Origin: Companilactobacillus zhongbaensis
GTDB taxonomy: Bacteria > Bacillota > Bacilli > Lactobacillales > Lactobacillaceae
NCBI RefSeq assembly: GCF_003946515.1
Contig: NZ_RHOM01000010.1
Coordinates: 1-64,000, forward strand
Reading direction: 5' to 3'
Length of the DNA stretch: 64,000 nucleotides
Part shown: piece after piece, positions 53,833-62,967 of the stretch
Numbering within the stretch: the stretch's first letter is position 1
Layout: each line of letters opens with the position of its first letter
Made by a program: the position numbers and the translations under genes
The notes under the pieces: model-generated
Databases searched by the model: none
What the model was told of the DNA's origin: nothing
The model's input: only the letters and a program-made list of their open reading frames with translations

Positions 53833-55530
53833 ATGTTAAAAAAACTGATCATTAATAATTTTGCTATTATCAGTCAATTACAATTAGATTTTAAAAATGG
53901 GATGACGGCTTTGACCGGTGAAACAGGTGCCGGTAAGTCGATCATTATTGATGCCTTAGGTTTATTAGTCGGTAGTCGTTCATCGATCGACTTCGTCAGA
54001 ACGGGTCAAAATAGTTTAACAGTACAGGGATTATTTGAGGTTTCCAAGAATAGCCCTGTTTTTGGCATTCTGGATAATTATGGCATCAAACATGAAGATA
54101 ATTTATTGATCATCAAACGAGAGATCAATCGAAAAGGTCGCAATGTCTGTCGATTAAACAATGAGCTAGTTAAAACCAACATCTTGAAAGAAGTCGGCAA
54201 ATATTTAGTGGAGATCCACGGCCAAAACCAATCGCAAGAATTACTTGATGAAGATAATCACATCGATATTCTTGATCGATATGCTGAGGATGACTTTGCT
54301 AGTAAAATTGAGAAATACCAAAGCCAATTTCAAGACTTTCAAGCCAAAAAGAGTCGCTTGCGGGCAATTCAGAAGGATTCACAAAACATTGCTCAACGGA
54401 TCGACATGTTGAAATTCCAAATTGATGAGATCGACAGTGCTCAGCTTAAAGCTGGTGAAGATGATGCACTAGAAGAAGAGAAGAATCATCTGGAAAATTT
54501 CGAGAAGATCAGCTCTTCATTACAAAGTAGTTATGAATTGTTATCAGCCGGTGGTAGTGGTGTCGTGGACTCATTAGGAGAAGTTCGCCAAAAACTGGAT
54601 GTGATCAGGGAATACGATCCGGCTTATCAAGAATTATATGAATCGATCGACGGGGCTTATTATCAAATTCAAGATGACATGGCAACGATTTCCGACGAGA
54701 TCGACGGTTTGGACTTTGATGAGTATCGCTTGGACAACATTCAAAAACGCTTGATCGTCTTAGATGGACTCAAGAAGAAATACGGACCTACGTTAGATGA
54801 AGTTATCCAATTTGGTAAAGATGCTCACGATGAACTTTCCAAGATCGATCTGGATGATAATTCTGAAGAGAAACTCAAGCAAGAAATCGAAACGCAACAA
54901 GCTAGTCTAGTTAAACTAGGCAAGGATATTTCTAAGAGTCGGCACGCAACTGCCAAGTCTTTGACGAAATCGATCAATCAAGAGTTGAAAGACTTGTATA
55001 TGAAAAATGCTCGTTTCGATGTCGATTTCAGTGTTTTGTCGGCAGACAATATGACGGAAAAGGGTATCGATCAAATACGCTTTACCTTGAAGACCAATGT
55101 GGGTGAAGATTACAAACCATTAGTCAAAGTTGCGTCCGGTGGTGAACTATCTCGAGTTATTTTGGCTTTTGAATCGATCATTGCTGAAAAGATGAACGTT
55201 GAGACGATTGTTTTTGATGAAATTGATACTGGTGTCAGTGGACGAGTCGCTCAATCGATTGGTGATAAGATTTATCGGGTCGCTCAATCACTCCAAGTTT
55301 TGTGCATTACGCATTTGCCACAAGTTGCAGCGATGAGTGATCAACAGTTACAAATACAAAAAAAGACTGCCAATAATAAAACTGAGACAGAAGTTTCATT
55401 ATTAAACAGTCAAGAACGAATTGAAGCTATTTCATTAATGCTTGCGGGTACTAAAATTACTGACCTCACTCGAGAACATGCTAAAGAGTTACTGGAGTTG
55501 GCCCAAGGAGAACAAGAGAAATTAGATTGA
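53833..55530 (+). CDS. recN: DNA repair protein RecN (SMC-like ATPase)
   Basis: 565 residues: Walker A GETGAGKSIIIDAL (about 32-45), two coiled-coil arms (150-380), ABC signature KVASGGELSRVILA and Walker B ETIVFDEIDTGVSG. It holds DNA ends together in double-strand break repair. The C-terminal nine bases overlap the convergent 55522 gene. Confidence 0.96.
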   Translation: MLKKLIINNFAIISQLQLDFKNGMTALTGETGAGKSIIIDALGLLVGSRSSIDFVRTGQNSLTVQGLFEVSKNSPVFGILDNYGIKHEDNLLIIKREINRKGRNVCRLNNELVKTNILKEVGKYLVEIHGQNQSQELLDEDNHIDILDRYAEDDFASKIEKYQSQFQDFQAKKSRLRAIQKDSQNIAQRIDMLKFQIDEIDSAQLKAGEDDALEEEKNHLENFEKISSSLQSSYELLSAGGSGVVDSLGEVRQKLDVIREYDPAYQELYESIDGAYYQIQDDMATISDEIDGLDFDEYRLDNIQKRLIVLDGLKKKYGPTLDEVIQFGKDAHDELSKIDLDDNSEEKLKQEIETQQASLVKLGKDISKSRHATAKSLTKSINQELKDLYMKNARFDVDFSVLSADNMTEKGIDQIRFTLKTNVGEDYKPLVKVASGGELSRVILAFESIIAEKMNVETIVFDEIDTGVSGRVAQSIGDKIYRVAQSLQVLCITHLPQVAAMSDQQLQIQKKTANNKTETEVSLLNSQERIEAISLMLAGTKITDLTREHAKELLELAQGEQEKLD

Positions 55531-55854
55531 TCGTGCTAAATTAATGGATTTAAGATCAGTTAATTCAATGATCTTATAAAATCCAGAATTGATCTGCATG
55601 ATATATTTATTTTGATTGACATCCTTGATTAGCTTGCCTTGAAACTGCTCTTCGTTTAACATAGTTACTACAATTAAATATTTGTTTTGAAGGCTTTGCT
55701 TGGCGAATAAGTCGAGTTGATCAATAGGCATTTGTGGTAATTTTGAAGGAATCTCTCCAAAGTTAGTATCGAAAGTTCGATCAATGAAGTCTGCAGTAGT
55801 TTGGATAATATCTTTAGTAAATTGATGGTTGTTGAAACGAGATTGAAGTTGCAT
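55522..55854 (-). CDS. Hypothetical protein convergent with recN
   Basis: 110 residues, soluble, no membrane segment; mixed alpha/beta with FDTNFGEIPSKLPQM and KYLIVVTMLNEEQFQGKLIK. The family is not recognised. ATG 55854 follows TCGGGGGAA. The 3' end overlaps recN by 9 bases without a visible terminator. Confidence 0.7.
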   Translation of the reverse strand: MQLQSRFNNHQFTKDIIQTTADFIDRTFDTNFGEIPSKLPQMPIDQLDLFAKQSLQNKYLIVVTMLNEEQFQGKLIKDVNQNKYIMQINSGFYKIIELTDLKSINLARSI

Positions 55855-56031
55855 TTTTATTCCCCCGAACATTTGTTTGTATTTACATTATACGAACAAA
55901 GGTTCGCATCAACAAGCTTTCTTTATATTTTCTTAACTATTTTTTTTCGTTATCGCTTCAAACCCTTGAAATGAATGTGATTCTATTGCAAGATAGAAAC
56001 AATATATATTATTAGATAGTAGGGAAAGTTA

Positions 56032-56646
56032 ATGTCATCTAAAGGAATGTTAATAGTGTTATCTGGTCCATCCGGTGTAGGTAAGGGAACAGTTCGCAAA
56101 GCTATGTTAGAAAAATCATCAATCAGATTTGATTACTCAGTCTCCATGACTACTAGAAACATGCGTCCAGGCGAGGAAGACGGAGTAGATTATTATTTCC
56201 GAACTAATGAAGAGTTTGAAAATGAAATCAAAAATGGTGGTATGCTAGAGTATGCCAAGTATGTTGATCATTATTACGGCACACCATTGAAATACGTTAA
56301 TCAAAAGCTTGATGCTGGGATCGACGTTTTGTTGGAGATCGAAGTTAATGGAGCCATGCAAGTACGCGAAAAGATGCCTAACGGCGTATTCATCTTTTTA
56401 ACACCTCCAGATCTTCCAAGTTTGCGCCAACGTATCACACACCGCGGAACAGATGACCAAAAGACCATCGACAAACGGATGGAACAAGCCAAAAAAGAAA
56501 TTGCGATGATGTCAAACTATGATTATGCCGTCGTAAATGATAAAATACCTAACGCAGTCAAAAATATCGAAGGTATAATAAGAAGTGAACACTTAAGTGT
56601 CCCTCGAGTTATAGATAAATATAGAAAGATAATAGGAGAAGACTAA
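56032..56646 (+). CDS. gmk: Guanylate kinase
   Basis: 204 residues. P-loop [10 protein letters not shown] (11-20), the GMP-binding [21 protein letters not shown] and [12 protein letters not shown]. It makes GDP from GMP. It is followed after 1 base by rpoZ, the usual order. AGTAGGGAAAG precedes the ATG. Confidence 0.97.
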   Translation: MSSKGMLIVLSGPSGVGKGTVRKAMLEKSSIRFDYSVSMTTRNMRPGEEDGVDYYFRTNEEFENEIKNGGMLEYAKYVDHYYGTPLKYVNQKLDAGIDVLLEIEVNGAMQVREKMPNGVFIFLTPPDLPSLRQRITHRGTDDQKTIDKRMEQAKKEIAMMSNYDYAVVNDKIPNAVKNIEGIIRSEHLSVPRVIDKYRKIIGED

Positions 56647-56647
56647 T

Positions 56648-56902
56648 ATGATAAGTTATCCATCAATTGATAAATTATTAGATAGAGTTGATTCAAGATA
56701 CTCACTCGCTGTTTTAGCAGCTAAGAGGGCTCACGAACTTGAAGCAGGAGACATTGAGTTATTGAACCATTATGAATCACCTAGAACTATTGGTAAGGCT
56801 TTCGAAGAAATTGCTGATGGTAAGATCGAAATCGATCCAGATTCAATTCTTCTTGAAAAAGAAGCTGAAAAGATTGAAGAAGAGAAAAAAGACGAGAAAT
56901 AA
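56648..56902 (+). CDS. rpoZ: RNA polymerase omega subunit
   Basis: 84 residues: [31 protein letters not shown], the omega signature, with an acidic/basic tail. It helps assemble the beta' subunit. In many Firmicutes priA follows directly; here a 605-base gap with repeats lies between. Confidence 0.95.
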   Translation: MISYPSIDKLLDRVDSRYSLAVLAAKRAHELEAGDIELLNHYESPRTIGKAFEEIADGKIEIDPDSILLEKEAEKIEEEKKDEK

Positions 56903-56911
56903 TTTTTTTGT

Positions 56912-56957
56912 TCCTTCACAGATTGTCTGTCATGATGATTGTGGGGGATTTTTTTTT
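56912..56957 (+). terminator. Probable terminator after rpoZ
   Basis: TCCTTCACA pairs with TGTGGGGGA (two G-T pairs) around a long loop, followed by nine T. Confidence 0.6.
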
Positions 56958-57077
56958 ATGATTTTGGGGTTTGGTTGGTTTGGTTGTTTTTATGGGAAAT
57001 TTTTAGTTTTGTTGGCGTGCTTTTTGGTTTTGGTGCCCAGTGTACTTATTTTTAGGCTAAGCTCTTTTAGTTTTTGT
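56958..57077 (+). other. T-rich spacer after rpoZ
   Basis: Highly T/G-rich; no gene, only TTTGG-type low-complexity sequence, before the 43-bp repeats. Confidence 0.5.
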
Positions 57078-57215
57078 ACCAAACTTATTTATTTTGAAAC
57101 CAAACTTTATAGTTTTATTACCAAACTTACTTATTTTGAAACCAAACTTTTTAAGTTTTTAGTACCAAACGTACTTATTCTGATACCAAACTATTAAAGC
57201 TTTATTACCAAACGT
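57078..57215 (+). repeat. Degenerate tandem repeat, about 43-bp unit (3 copies)
   Basis: Units start at 57078, 57120, 57164 and (partial) 57207 with ACCAAAC(T/G)TACTTATTTTG and carry a second CCAAAC about 21 bases on, so CCAAAC recurs roughly every two helical turns. The array ends where repeat C2 begins. Confidence 0.8.
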
Positions 57216-57227
57216 TGCCCGCTTTAT

Positions 57228-57359
57228 AGCGGAAACGCGTTCCGGGAGATAGCGGCCTCCGGTTAACACAGGTGGTCGAGGCACGGCTTTCGCCGCACCT
57301 TGTTCGACCACCCGCGTTAATCCTCAGCAGCTGACCGTGCTCCTCCACGCTCTATTTTT
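57228..57359 (+). repeat. Hairpin repeat family C, copy C2
   Basis: From GGAAACGCGTTCCGGGAGAT to CTCTATTTTT. The central hairpin pairs GGTGGTCGA (57271-57279) with TCGACCACC (57304-57312) around an inner CGGC/GCCG stem. It is nearly identical to C3, with a period of 129 bases. Confidence 0.9.
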
Positions 57360-57490
57360 GGAAACGAGCTCCGGGAGATAGCGGCCTCCGGTTAACACAG
57401 GTGGTCGAGGCACGGCTTCGCCGCACCTCTGTGCGACCACCCGCGATAATCCTCAGCAGCTGACCATCTCCCTGCGCTCTCTATTTTTTT
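57360..57490 (+). repeat. Hairpin repeat family C, copy C3, tandem to C2
   Basis: Begins GGAAACGAGCTCCGGGAGAT and ends CTCTCTATTTTTTT; a further GGAAAGG at 57491 looks like the start of a lost third unit and now serves as the priA ribosome site. Inner hairpin GGTGGTCG/CGACCACC. Confidence 0.9.
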
Positions 57491-57507
57491 GGAAAGGACT
57501 TATTTCT

Positions 57508-59922
57508 ATGTCAGTAGCTGAAGTTGTTGTTGATGTTCCTACTATGCAGACTAATCGACCTTTTGAGTATTTGATTCCTGATGCTCTTTTGGATGTTGTT
57601 GTTCCTGGGGTTCGGGTTGAGGTTGGTTTTGGTCGTGGTAAGCGTAAGATTCAGGGATTTGTTATGAATGTTAAGGATTCTTCTGATTTTACTGGGACTT
57701 TGAAGCCGATTATTCGCGTTATCGATGTTAAGCCGGTTTTGTCGGCTGAGATGATCGATTTGTCTTATTGGTTGGCTGATGAGACTTACGCTTTTCAGAT
57801 TTCTTGCTTGCAGACGATGCTTCCTAATGTGATGCGGGCAAAGTATAAGCAATTTATTCAGGCTGCTAAGGGATTTGAAAATGATCCTGAGGTTCAGTCT
57901 ATTTTGAATGGTCATTTACTCGTGGAAATGACTAGTGACACGACCGAAGAACGTATCAAAACGATTGCTCGTCTGAAGCGGGAAAACAAAATCGAAATCG
58001 AATATGTCGTTGAAAATAAGGCTAATTCATTAACTAGACAAGCCGTAAATACGCAACTTTCAGCTGAGGATATTACTAATAAAAAAGCCGACTTGCGAGC
58101 TAATGCGAAAGCCCAGATCAGATTGTATGATTTTTTGGTGGAGCATTGTGCTGATTTACCAATCGAAACTAGTGAGATTGAGAAGAAATTTAATATTACC
58201 CGACCAACACTAAAGACGGCTGAGAAGAACGGGATTATTGAATTTGTTGAGATCACCAAGCGCCGTAAGCCGGTAGGGATCAAACCAGATGTCAAAAATA
58301 TTCCTCAATTAACTGAAGAGCAGAAATCAGCTGTCGATACTATTAATCAGGCTATCGATGAAAAACAGCCACAAACTTTTTTGATCGAAGGGGTTACTGG
58401 TAGTGGTAAGACGGAAGTTTATTTGCAAACGATCCAGAAAGCTACCGAACAAAATAAAACTGCCTTGATGTTAGTTCCAGAAATATCTTTGACACCGCAA
58501 ATGGTCAATCGGGTGATCGGACGCTTCGGTAATCAAGTGGCCGTTTTACATAGTGGTTTGTCCAGCGGTGAAAGATATGACGAATGGACTCGGATCGAAA
58601 ACGGAGAAGTAAAGGTCGTTGTTGGTGCGAGAAGTGCGGTTTTTGCTCCATTACGTAATATTGGGATTATCATTATAGATGAGGAGCATGAGGCCAGTTA
58701 TAAACAGGACGATAATCCACGTTATCATGCTCGTGATGTAGCTAAGTGGCGTAGTCAATACCACAACTGTCCACTCGTTTTAGGTAGTGCTACGCCGAGT
58801 TTGGAGTCGCGTGCTCGGGCTGAAAAAAGTGTTTATCACTTGATAAAAATGACTAAACGGATCAATGATCATCCGTTGCCACACGTCCAGATCGTTGATA
58901 TGAGGGATGCAGAGAACTCGGCCGTTAAAGGCGACCTGTCGCCATTATTGCAAGATAATCTTTGGCGAGCTTTAAAACGAAAAGAGCAGGCGATCGTCTT
59001 GCTAAATCGCCGTGGCTATTCATCGTTTTTGATGTGTCGTGAATGTGGATTTGTTTTGAAATGTCCTAATTGTGATGTTTCACTCACTTACCACAAGAAT
59101 ATTGGCCGGATGAAATGTCATTATTGTGGACATGAGGAAAATGTTCCCCATACTTGTCCTAATTGCCAAAGTAAGAAAATTGGCTTTTACGGTACTGGTA
59201 CCGAAAATATTGAGCGTCAATTAAACGAGCAATTTCCTGATGCACGTGTTTTGCGAATGGACGTTGATACGACGCGTAAAAAGGGAGCTCATGCTGCGAT
59301 CATCGAACAGTTCAGTGATCACCAAGCTGATATTTTATTGGGGACACAAATGATCGCTAAGGGATTGGATTTTCCGGACGTTACTTTAGTCGGGGTCATT
59401 AATGCCGACACTACATTAAGTATTTCCGATTATCGCGCTAGTGAGCGGACTTTCCAATTGTTGACGCAAGTTTCAGGGCGTGCTGGTCGAGCCGATAAGG
59501 AAGGACATGTTATAATTCAGACTTATAACCCCGATCACTATGCTATTCGGGATGCTGCCAAGCAAGATTATGAAACCTTTTTTAAGCAAGAAATGTATTT
59601 GCGTCACCAATCAGGCTATACGCCTTATTATTTCACTACTTTGATCAGTGTTTCGCACCAAGATGAAGGACAAGCACTCAAGCAAAGTTATTGGTTGAAA
59701 AAACAATTATCATCGGTCTTATCTAACCAAGCTATCTTGCTAGGTCCAAGTCCAACGATGATTTCTCGAAAACAGAACAAATATTTTTATCAAATTATTG
59801 TAAAATATAAACGTGAGCCTCAGTTGCATCAGAAATTGCTTCAAATTTTATCTGATACGCAAGCTGAGTCCAGAAATGGTTTTACCATAGCCATTGATAA
59901 TGAACCACAACACATAGATTAA
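57508..59922 (+). CDS. priA: Primosomal protein N' (replication restart helicase PriA)
   Basis: 804 residues: 3'-DNA-binding and winged-helix domains (1-230), helicase core with Walker A GVTGSGKTEVYL and DEEH, and the zinc-binding insert (CRECGF, CPNCD, CHYCG, CPNC). It restarts collapsed forks and feeds DnaB/DnaD/DnaI. Bases up to about 57900 are strongly T/G-rich (6 of the first 7 Gln codons are CAG); beyond this, usage is normal, so the gene is a composition mosaic although the protein is normal. GGAAAGGACTT precedes the ATG. Confidence 0.96.
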   Translation: MSVAEVVVDVPTMQTNRPFEYLIPDALLDVVVPGVRVEVGFGRGKRKIQGFVMNVKDSSDFTGTLKPIIRVIDVKPVLSAEMIDLSYWLADETYAFQISCLQTMLPNVMRAKYKQFIQAAKGFENDPEVQSILNGHLLVEMTSDTTEERIKTIARLKRENKIEIEYVVENKANSLTRQAVNTQLSAEDITNKKADLRANAKAQIRLYDFLVEHCADLPIETSEIEKKFNITRPTLKTAEKNGIIEFVEITKRRKPVGIKPDVKNIPQLTEEQKSAVDTINQAIDEKQPQTFLIEGVTGSGKTEVYLQTIQKATEQNKTALMLVPEISLTPQMVNRVIGRFGNQVAVLHSGLSSGERYDEWTRIENGEVKVVVGARSAVFAPLRNIGIIIIDEEHEASYKQDDNPRYHARDVAKWRSQYHNCPLVLGSATPSLESRARAEKSVYHLIKMTKRINDHPLPHVQIVDMRDAENSAVKGDLSPLLQDNLWRALKRKEQAIVLLNRRGYSSFLMCRECGFVLKCPNCDVSLTYHKNIGRMKCHYCGHEENVPHTCPNCQSKKIGFYGTGTENIERQLNEQFPDARVLRMDVDTTRKKGAHAAIIEQFSDHQADILLGTQMIAKGLDFPDVTLVGVINADTTLSISDYRASERTFQLLTQVSGRAGRADKEGHVIIQTYNPDHYAIRDAAKQDYETFFKQEMYLRHQSGYTPYYFTTLISVSHQDEGQALKQSYWLKKQLSSVLSNQAILLGPSPTMISRKQNKYFYQIIVKYKREPQLHQKLLQILSDTQAESRNGFTIAIDNEPQHID

Positions 59923-59935
59923 TGGAGGTACTTAT

Positions 59936-60889
59936 ATGACGAATGTAATTTTTCTAGGGACACCAGATTTTTCTGCAACTGTATTGAAAGGATTGATCGC
60001 GGCTGATTACGATGTAGCTGCCGTTGTGACTCAACCGGATAAACCGGTCGGTCGTAAACAACTACTTCAAGAAAGCCCAGTCAAAGTATTAGCTAGGGAA
60101 GAAAATATCGAAGTTTATCAACCAGCTAAACTACCGGGTAGTGATGAGCTAGAAATATTGAAGAAAATTCACCCTGACTTCATTATTACTGCAGCCTACG
60201 GTCAATTTTTACCTACGTCATTTTTAAATACAGCAAAAATCGCAGCAATCAATGTCCACGGATCATTACTTCCGAAGTACCGTGGTGGTGCACCAATTCA
60301 ATGGTCACTAATGAATGGTGATAAAGAAACTGGAACCTCGATCATGTACATGGTCAAAGCTATGGATGCTGGGGATGTTATTAGTCAAGCCAAGATTCCG
60401 ATCGAACCTGAAGACGATAACGGAACCTTGTTTGAAAAATTAGCCATTGTTGGTCGTGACTTGTTGCTAGAAACGATCCCAGATATTATTTCTAAAGATA
60501 TCAATCCAGTGGTGCAAGACGAATCTAAGGTAGTCTTTTCACCTAACATATCTAAAGAACAAGAGCACCTGGACTTCAATCAATCCGCAGAGCAATTGTT
60601 CAACCACATCAGAGGATTAAGTCCTAAGCCAGGTGCTTGGGTCAATATTGATGGTAAAAGGACGAAACTTTACAAGTCTGAAGTAGTTGAATTAACTGGT
60701 GAAAATGAGCCCGGAGAAGTAGTCGAACGAGATCATAAACAATTAGTCATCGCTGCAGGAGATGGCAACGGATTATCGATCAAGGTTATCCAACCCGCCG
60801 GTAAAAAGATGATGGATATCGCCAACTATTTGAATGGTGTTGGCAAAAATATAAAAGAAGGGCAAGTAGTGGTCGACGTTAATGAATAA
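59936..60889 (+). CDS. fmt: Methionyl-tRNA formyltransferase
   Basis: 317 residues. Formyl-THF site NVHGSLLPKYRGGAPIQW (catalytic Asn and His) and the C-terminal OB-type domain. It formylates initiator Met-tRNA. TGGAGGTACTT precedes the ATG; it overlaps rsmB by 8 bases. The priA-fmt-rsmB order is conserved in Firmicutes. Confidence 0.97.
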   Translation: MTNVIFLGTPDFSATVLKGLIAADYDVAAVVTQPDKPVGRKQLLQESPVKVLAREENIEVYQPAKLPGSDELEILKKIHPDFIITAAYGQFLPTSFLNTAKIAAINVHGSLLPKYRGGAPIQWSLMNGDKETGTSIMYMVKAMDAGDVISQAKIPIEPEDDNGTLFEKLAIVGRDLLLETIPDIISKDINPVVQDESKVVFSPNISKEQEHLDFNQSAEQLFNHIRGLSPKPGAWVNIDGKRTKLYKSEVVELTGENEPGEVVERDHKQLVIAAGDGNGLSIKVIQPAGKKMMDIANYLNGVGKNIKEGQVVVDVNE

Positions 60890-62204
60890 TTCCCGTGCAC
60901 TAGCCGTAGAAGTTTTACTAAAAGTTTTAAGAAATAAAGCTTATTCAAACATTGAGATAAACAATGTTTTGAAAAGTAGCGACTTATCCGATGCAGATTC
61001 CAGATTGATGACCAACATCGTTTACGGAGTTTTGCAACATAAGTACGTTTTGGAGTATCAATTAAAGCCATACATTCAAGATAAAAAAGTCGAACAGTGG
61101 GTCATGATCGTATTGATGACTGCTGTTTATCAAATGCAATATTTGGATAAAGTGCCAGAACATGCGATTTTTAACGAATCAGTTGAAATTGCCAAAGCTA
61201 ACGGTAATAAAGGTGTTGGTAATTTTGTGACTGCTGTTCTGAGAAATTATCAACGTCATGGCTTCCAAGAATTACCAAAGGGTAAGTCATCATATGCTCT
61301 TAGTTTGCGCTACAGTACTCCTGTTTGGCTCGTCGACCTTTTGATGAAGCAACAAGGAACTAACAAAGCTATCAGTGTCTTAGAATCGATCAATCAAGCG
61401 TCTGATATTTCGATCCGAGTCAATACTAATAAGACCACAGTTGATGACGTAATCGACAAACTGGGTAAACAAGGCTTTGAAATGAAAAAAAGCCCAATTT
61501 CTTCAGTTGGCTTGACCTGCGCACACGGAAATTTAGTCAATACAGAAGAATTTCAAGAAGGGCTCTTCACGATCCAAGATGAAAGCTCAATGACAGTCGC
61601 ACCAGCACTAGGGGTAGAGCCTAACGATCAAGTCTTAGATAGTTGTGCTGCTCCAGGTGGTAAAACGACTCATTTAGCTAGCTATATCGATGGCGGATCA
61701 GTTATGGCTTTAGATATTCATAAACCAAAAACTAAATTGATCAAAGAAAATAGTCAACGTCTAGGTTATCAAGATATAATTAAAACTAAGGCGTTGGATG
61801 CTAGAAAAGCTAAAGATAGCTTTGAACCAGAAACGTTTGACAAAATCTTAGTCGATGCCCCTTGTTCAGGATTAGGATTGATCCGTCGTAAACCAGAATT
61901 AAGATACTTCCGTAAACCAGAAGATCTGCTCGATCTTCAACGGATCCAATTACAAATTTTGAACAGCTTAACTGGATTGCTCAAGGTCAATGGTACGATG
62001 GTCTTCAGTACTTGTACGTTTGATGCTGAAGAGAACGAAGACGTTGTCATGAAGTTTTTAGCTGACAACGACAACTTTGAAGTAGTACCAGTCAAACACG
62101 AGTCATCATTGGACAAGAACGTCCACGATGGCGTATTAAAATTATTACCAGATGATTATTTCACTGACGGCTTTTTTGTAGCCGCTTTAAGACGAAAAAA
62201 ATAA
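60882..62204 (+). CDS. rsmB: 16S rRNA (cytosine-967 C5) methyltransferase
   Basis: 440 residues: an N-terminal NusB-like domain (1-140) and a methyltransferase domain with motif I LDSCAAPGGKTTHLA and the two catalytic cysteines in VDAPCSGLGLIRRKPE and STCTFDAEENED. It methylates C967 of 16S rRNA. It follows fmt in one operon with stp and the kinase. Confidence 0.96.
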   Translation: MNNSRALAVEVLLKVLRNKAYSNIEINNVLKSSDLSDADSRLMTNIVYGVLQHKYVLEYQLKPYIQDKKVEQWVMIVLMTAVYQMQYLDKVPEHAIFNESVEIAKANGNKGVGNFVTAVLRNYQRHGFQELPKGKSSYALSLRYSTPVWLVDLLMKQQGTNKAISVLESINQASDISIRVNTNKTTVDDVIDKLGKQGFEMKKSPISSVGLTCAHGNLVNTEEFQEGLFTIQDESSMTVAPALGVEPNDQVLDSCAAPGGKTTHLASYIDGGSVMALDIHKPKTKLIKENSQRLGYQDIIKTKALDARKAKDSFEPETFDKILVDAPCSGLGLIRRKPELRYFRKPEDLLDLQRIQLQILNSLTGLLKVNGTMVFSTCTFDAEENEDVVMKFLADNDNFEVVPVKHESSLDKNVHDGVLKLLPDDYFTDGFFVAALRRKK

Positions 62205-62223
62205 TGAGGTAAGGTCAATTTTT

Positions 62224-62967
62224 ATGGATTATGCATTACTGACAGATGTCGGAAAGCTTCGCGAGAATAATCAAGACTACGTTAATGTATTTAAAAATCA
62301 AAAAGGGATCATCTTTGGAATAGTTGCTGACGGAATGGGTGGCCATCGTGGAGGCGATGTCGCTTCAGACATGGCTGTTTCTCATTTAGGACATACTTTC
62401 GAAGAAACTAATATTTCTGATGTTGAAGATCTGCGCGAATGGATCATCAAAGAGATCAGTAAGGAAAATGACCGGATCATTTCGGTTTCCAACCAGTTCG
62501 ACGACTTGAACGGAATGGGGACAACGATGGTCGGAGTTTTCTTCACATCCGATAAAATGATGGTCGTTAATGTAGGTGATTCACGTTGTTACATTTTCCA
62601 TCAAGGGAAGTTGGAACAGCTAAGTGTCGACCATTCACTAGTACATGAATTAGTGGAAACCGGCCAAATCAGTCCCGAAGAAGCTGAAAATCATCCGCAA
62701 AAAAATATAATTACCCAAACATTAGGTGTATCGCAAACAGTCCAGCCACGGATCAAGAATTTTGATCTCATCGATGGCGCAATTATTTTGTTGTGTTCTG
62801 ATGGTTTGACTAACATGGTCTCAGATGCCGAAATTGCTGACGTCTTAGGTCGTGATATTAGTTTGGACGAGAAATGCCATATTTTGATCGACAAAGCTAA
62901 CGAAGGTGGCGGTCGTGATAATATTACCGCCTTACTTTTTGCCTCGGAAACAGGGGGTAATAAGTAG
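62224..62967 (+). CDS. stp: PP2C-type serine/threonine protein phosphatase (Stp/PrpC)
   Basis: 247 residues. Metal-binding motifs of the PPM family: RENNQDY at the N-terminus, DGMGGHRGGDVAS (about 38-50), and GGGRDNITALLF near the end. It reverses phosphorylation by the partner kinase encoded next. The stop TAG directly abuts the kinase ATG. Confidence 0.96.
   Translation: MDYALLTDVGKLRENNQDYVNVFKNQKGIIFGIVADGMGGHRGGDVASDMAVSHLGHTFEETNISDVEDLREWIIKEISKENDRIISVSNQFDDLNGMGTTMVGVFFTSDKMMVVNVGDSRCYIFHQGKLEQLSVDHSLVHELVETGQISPEEAENHPQKNIITQTLGVSQTVQPRIKNFDLIDGAIILLCSDGLTNMVSDAEIADVLGRDISLDEKCHILIDKANEGGGRDNITALLFASETGGNK

Noticed and set aside
57228-57490. Repeats C2/C3 as ordinary terminators of rpoZ
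   Set aside because: Each ends in T residues, but the size, tandem arrangement and matching copy at 42.5 kb with a changed centre point to a repeat family; a simpler terminator is already present at 56912-56957.
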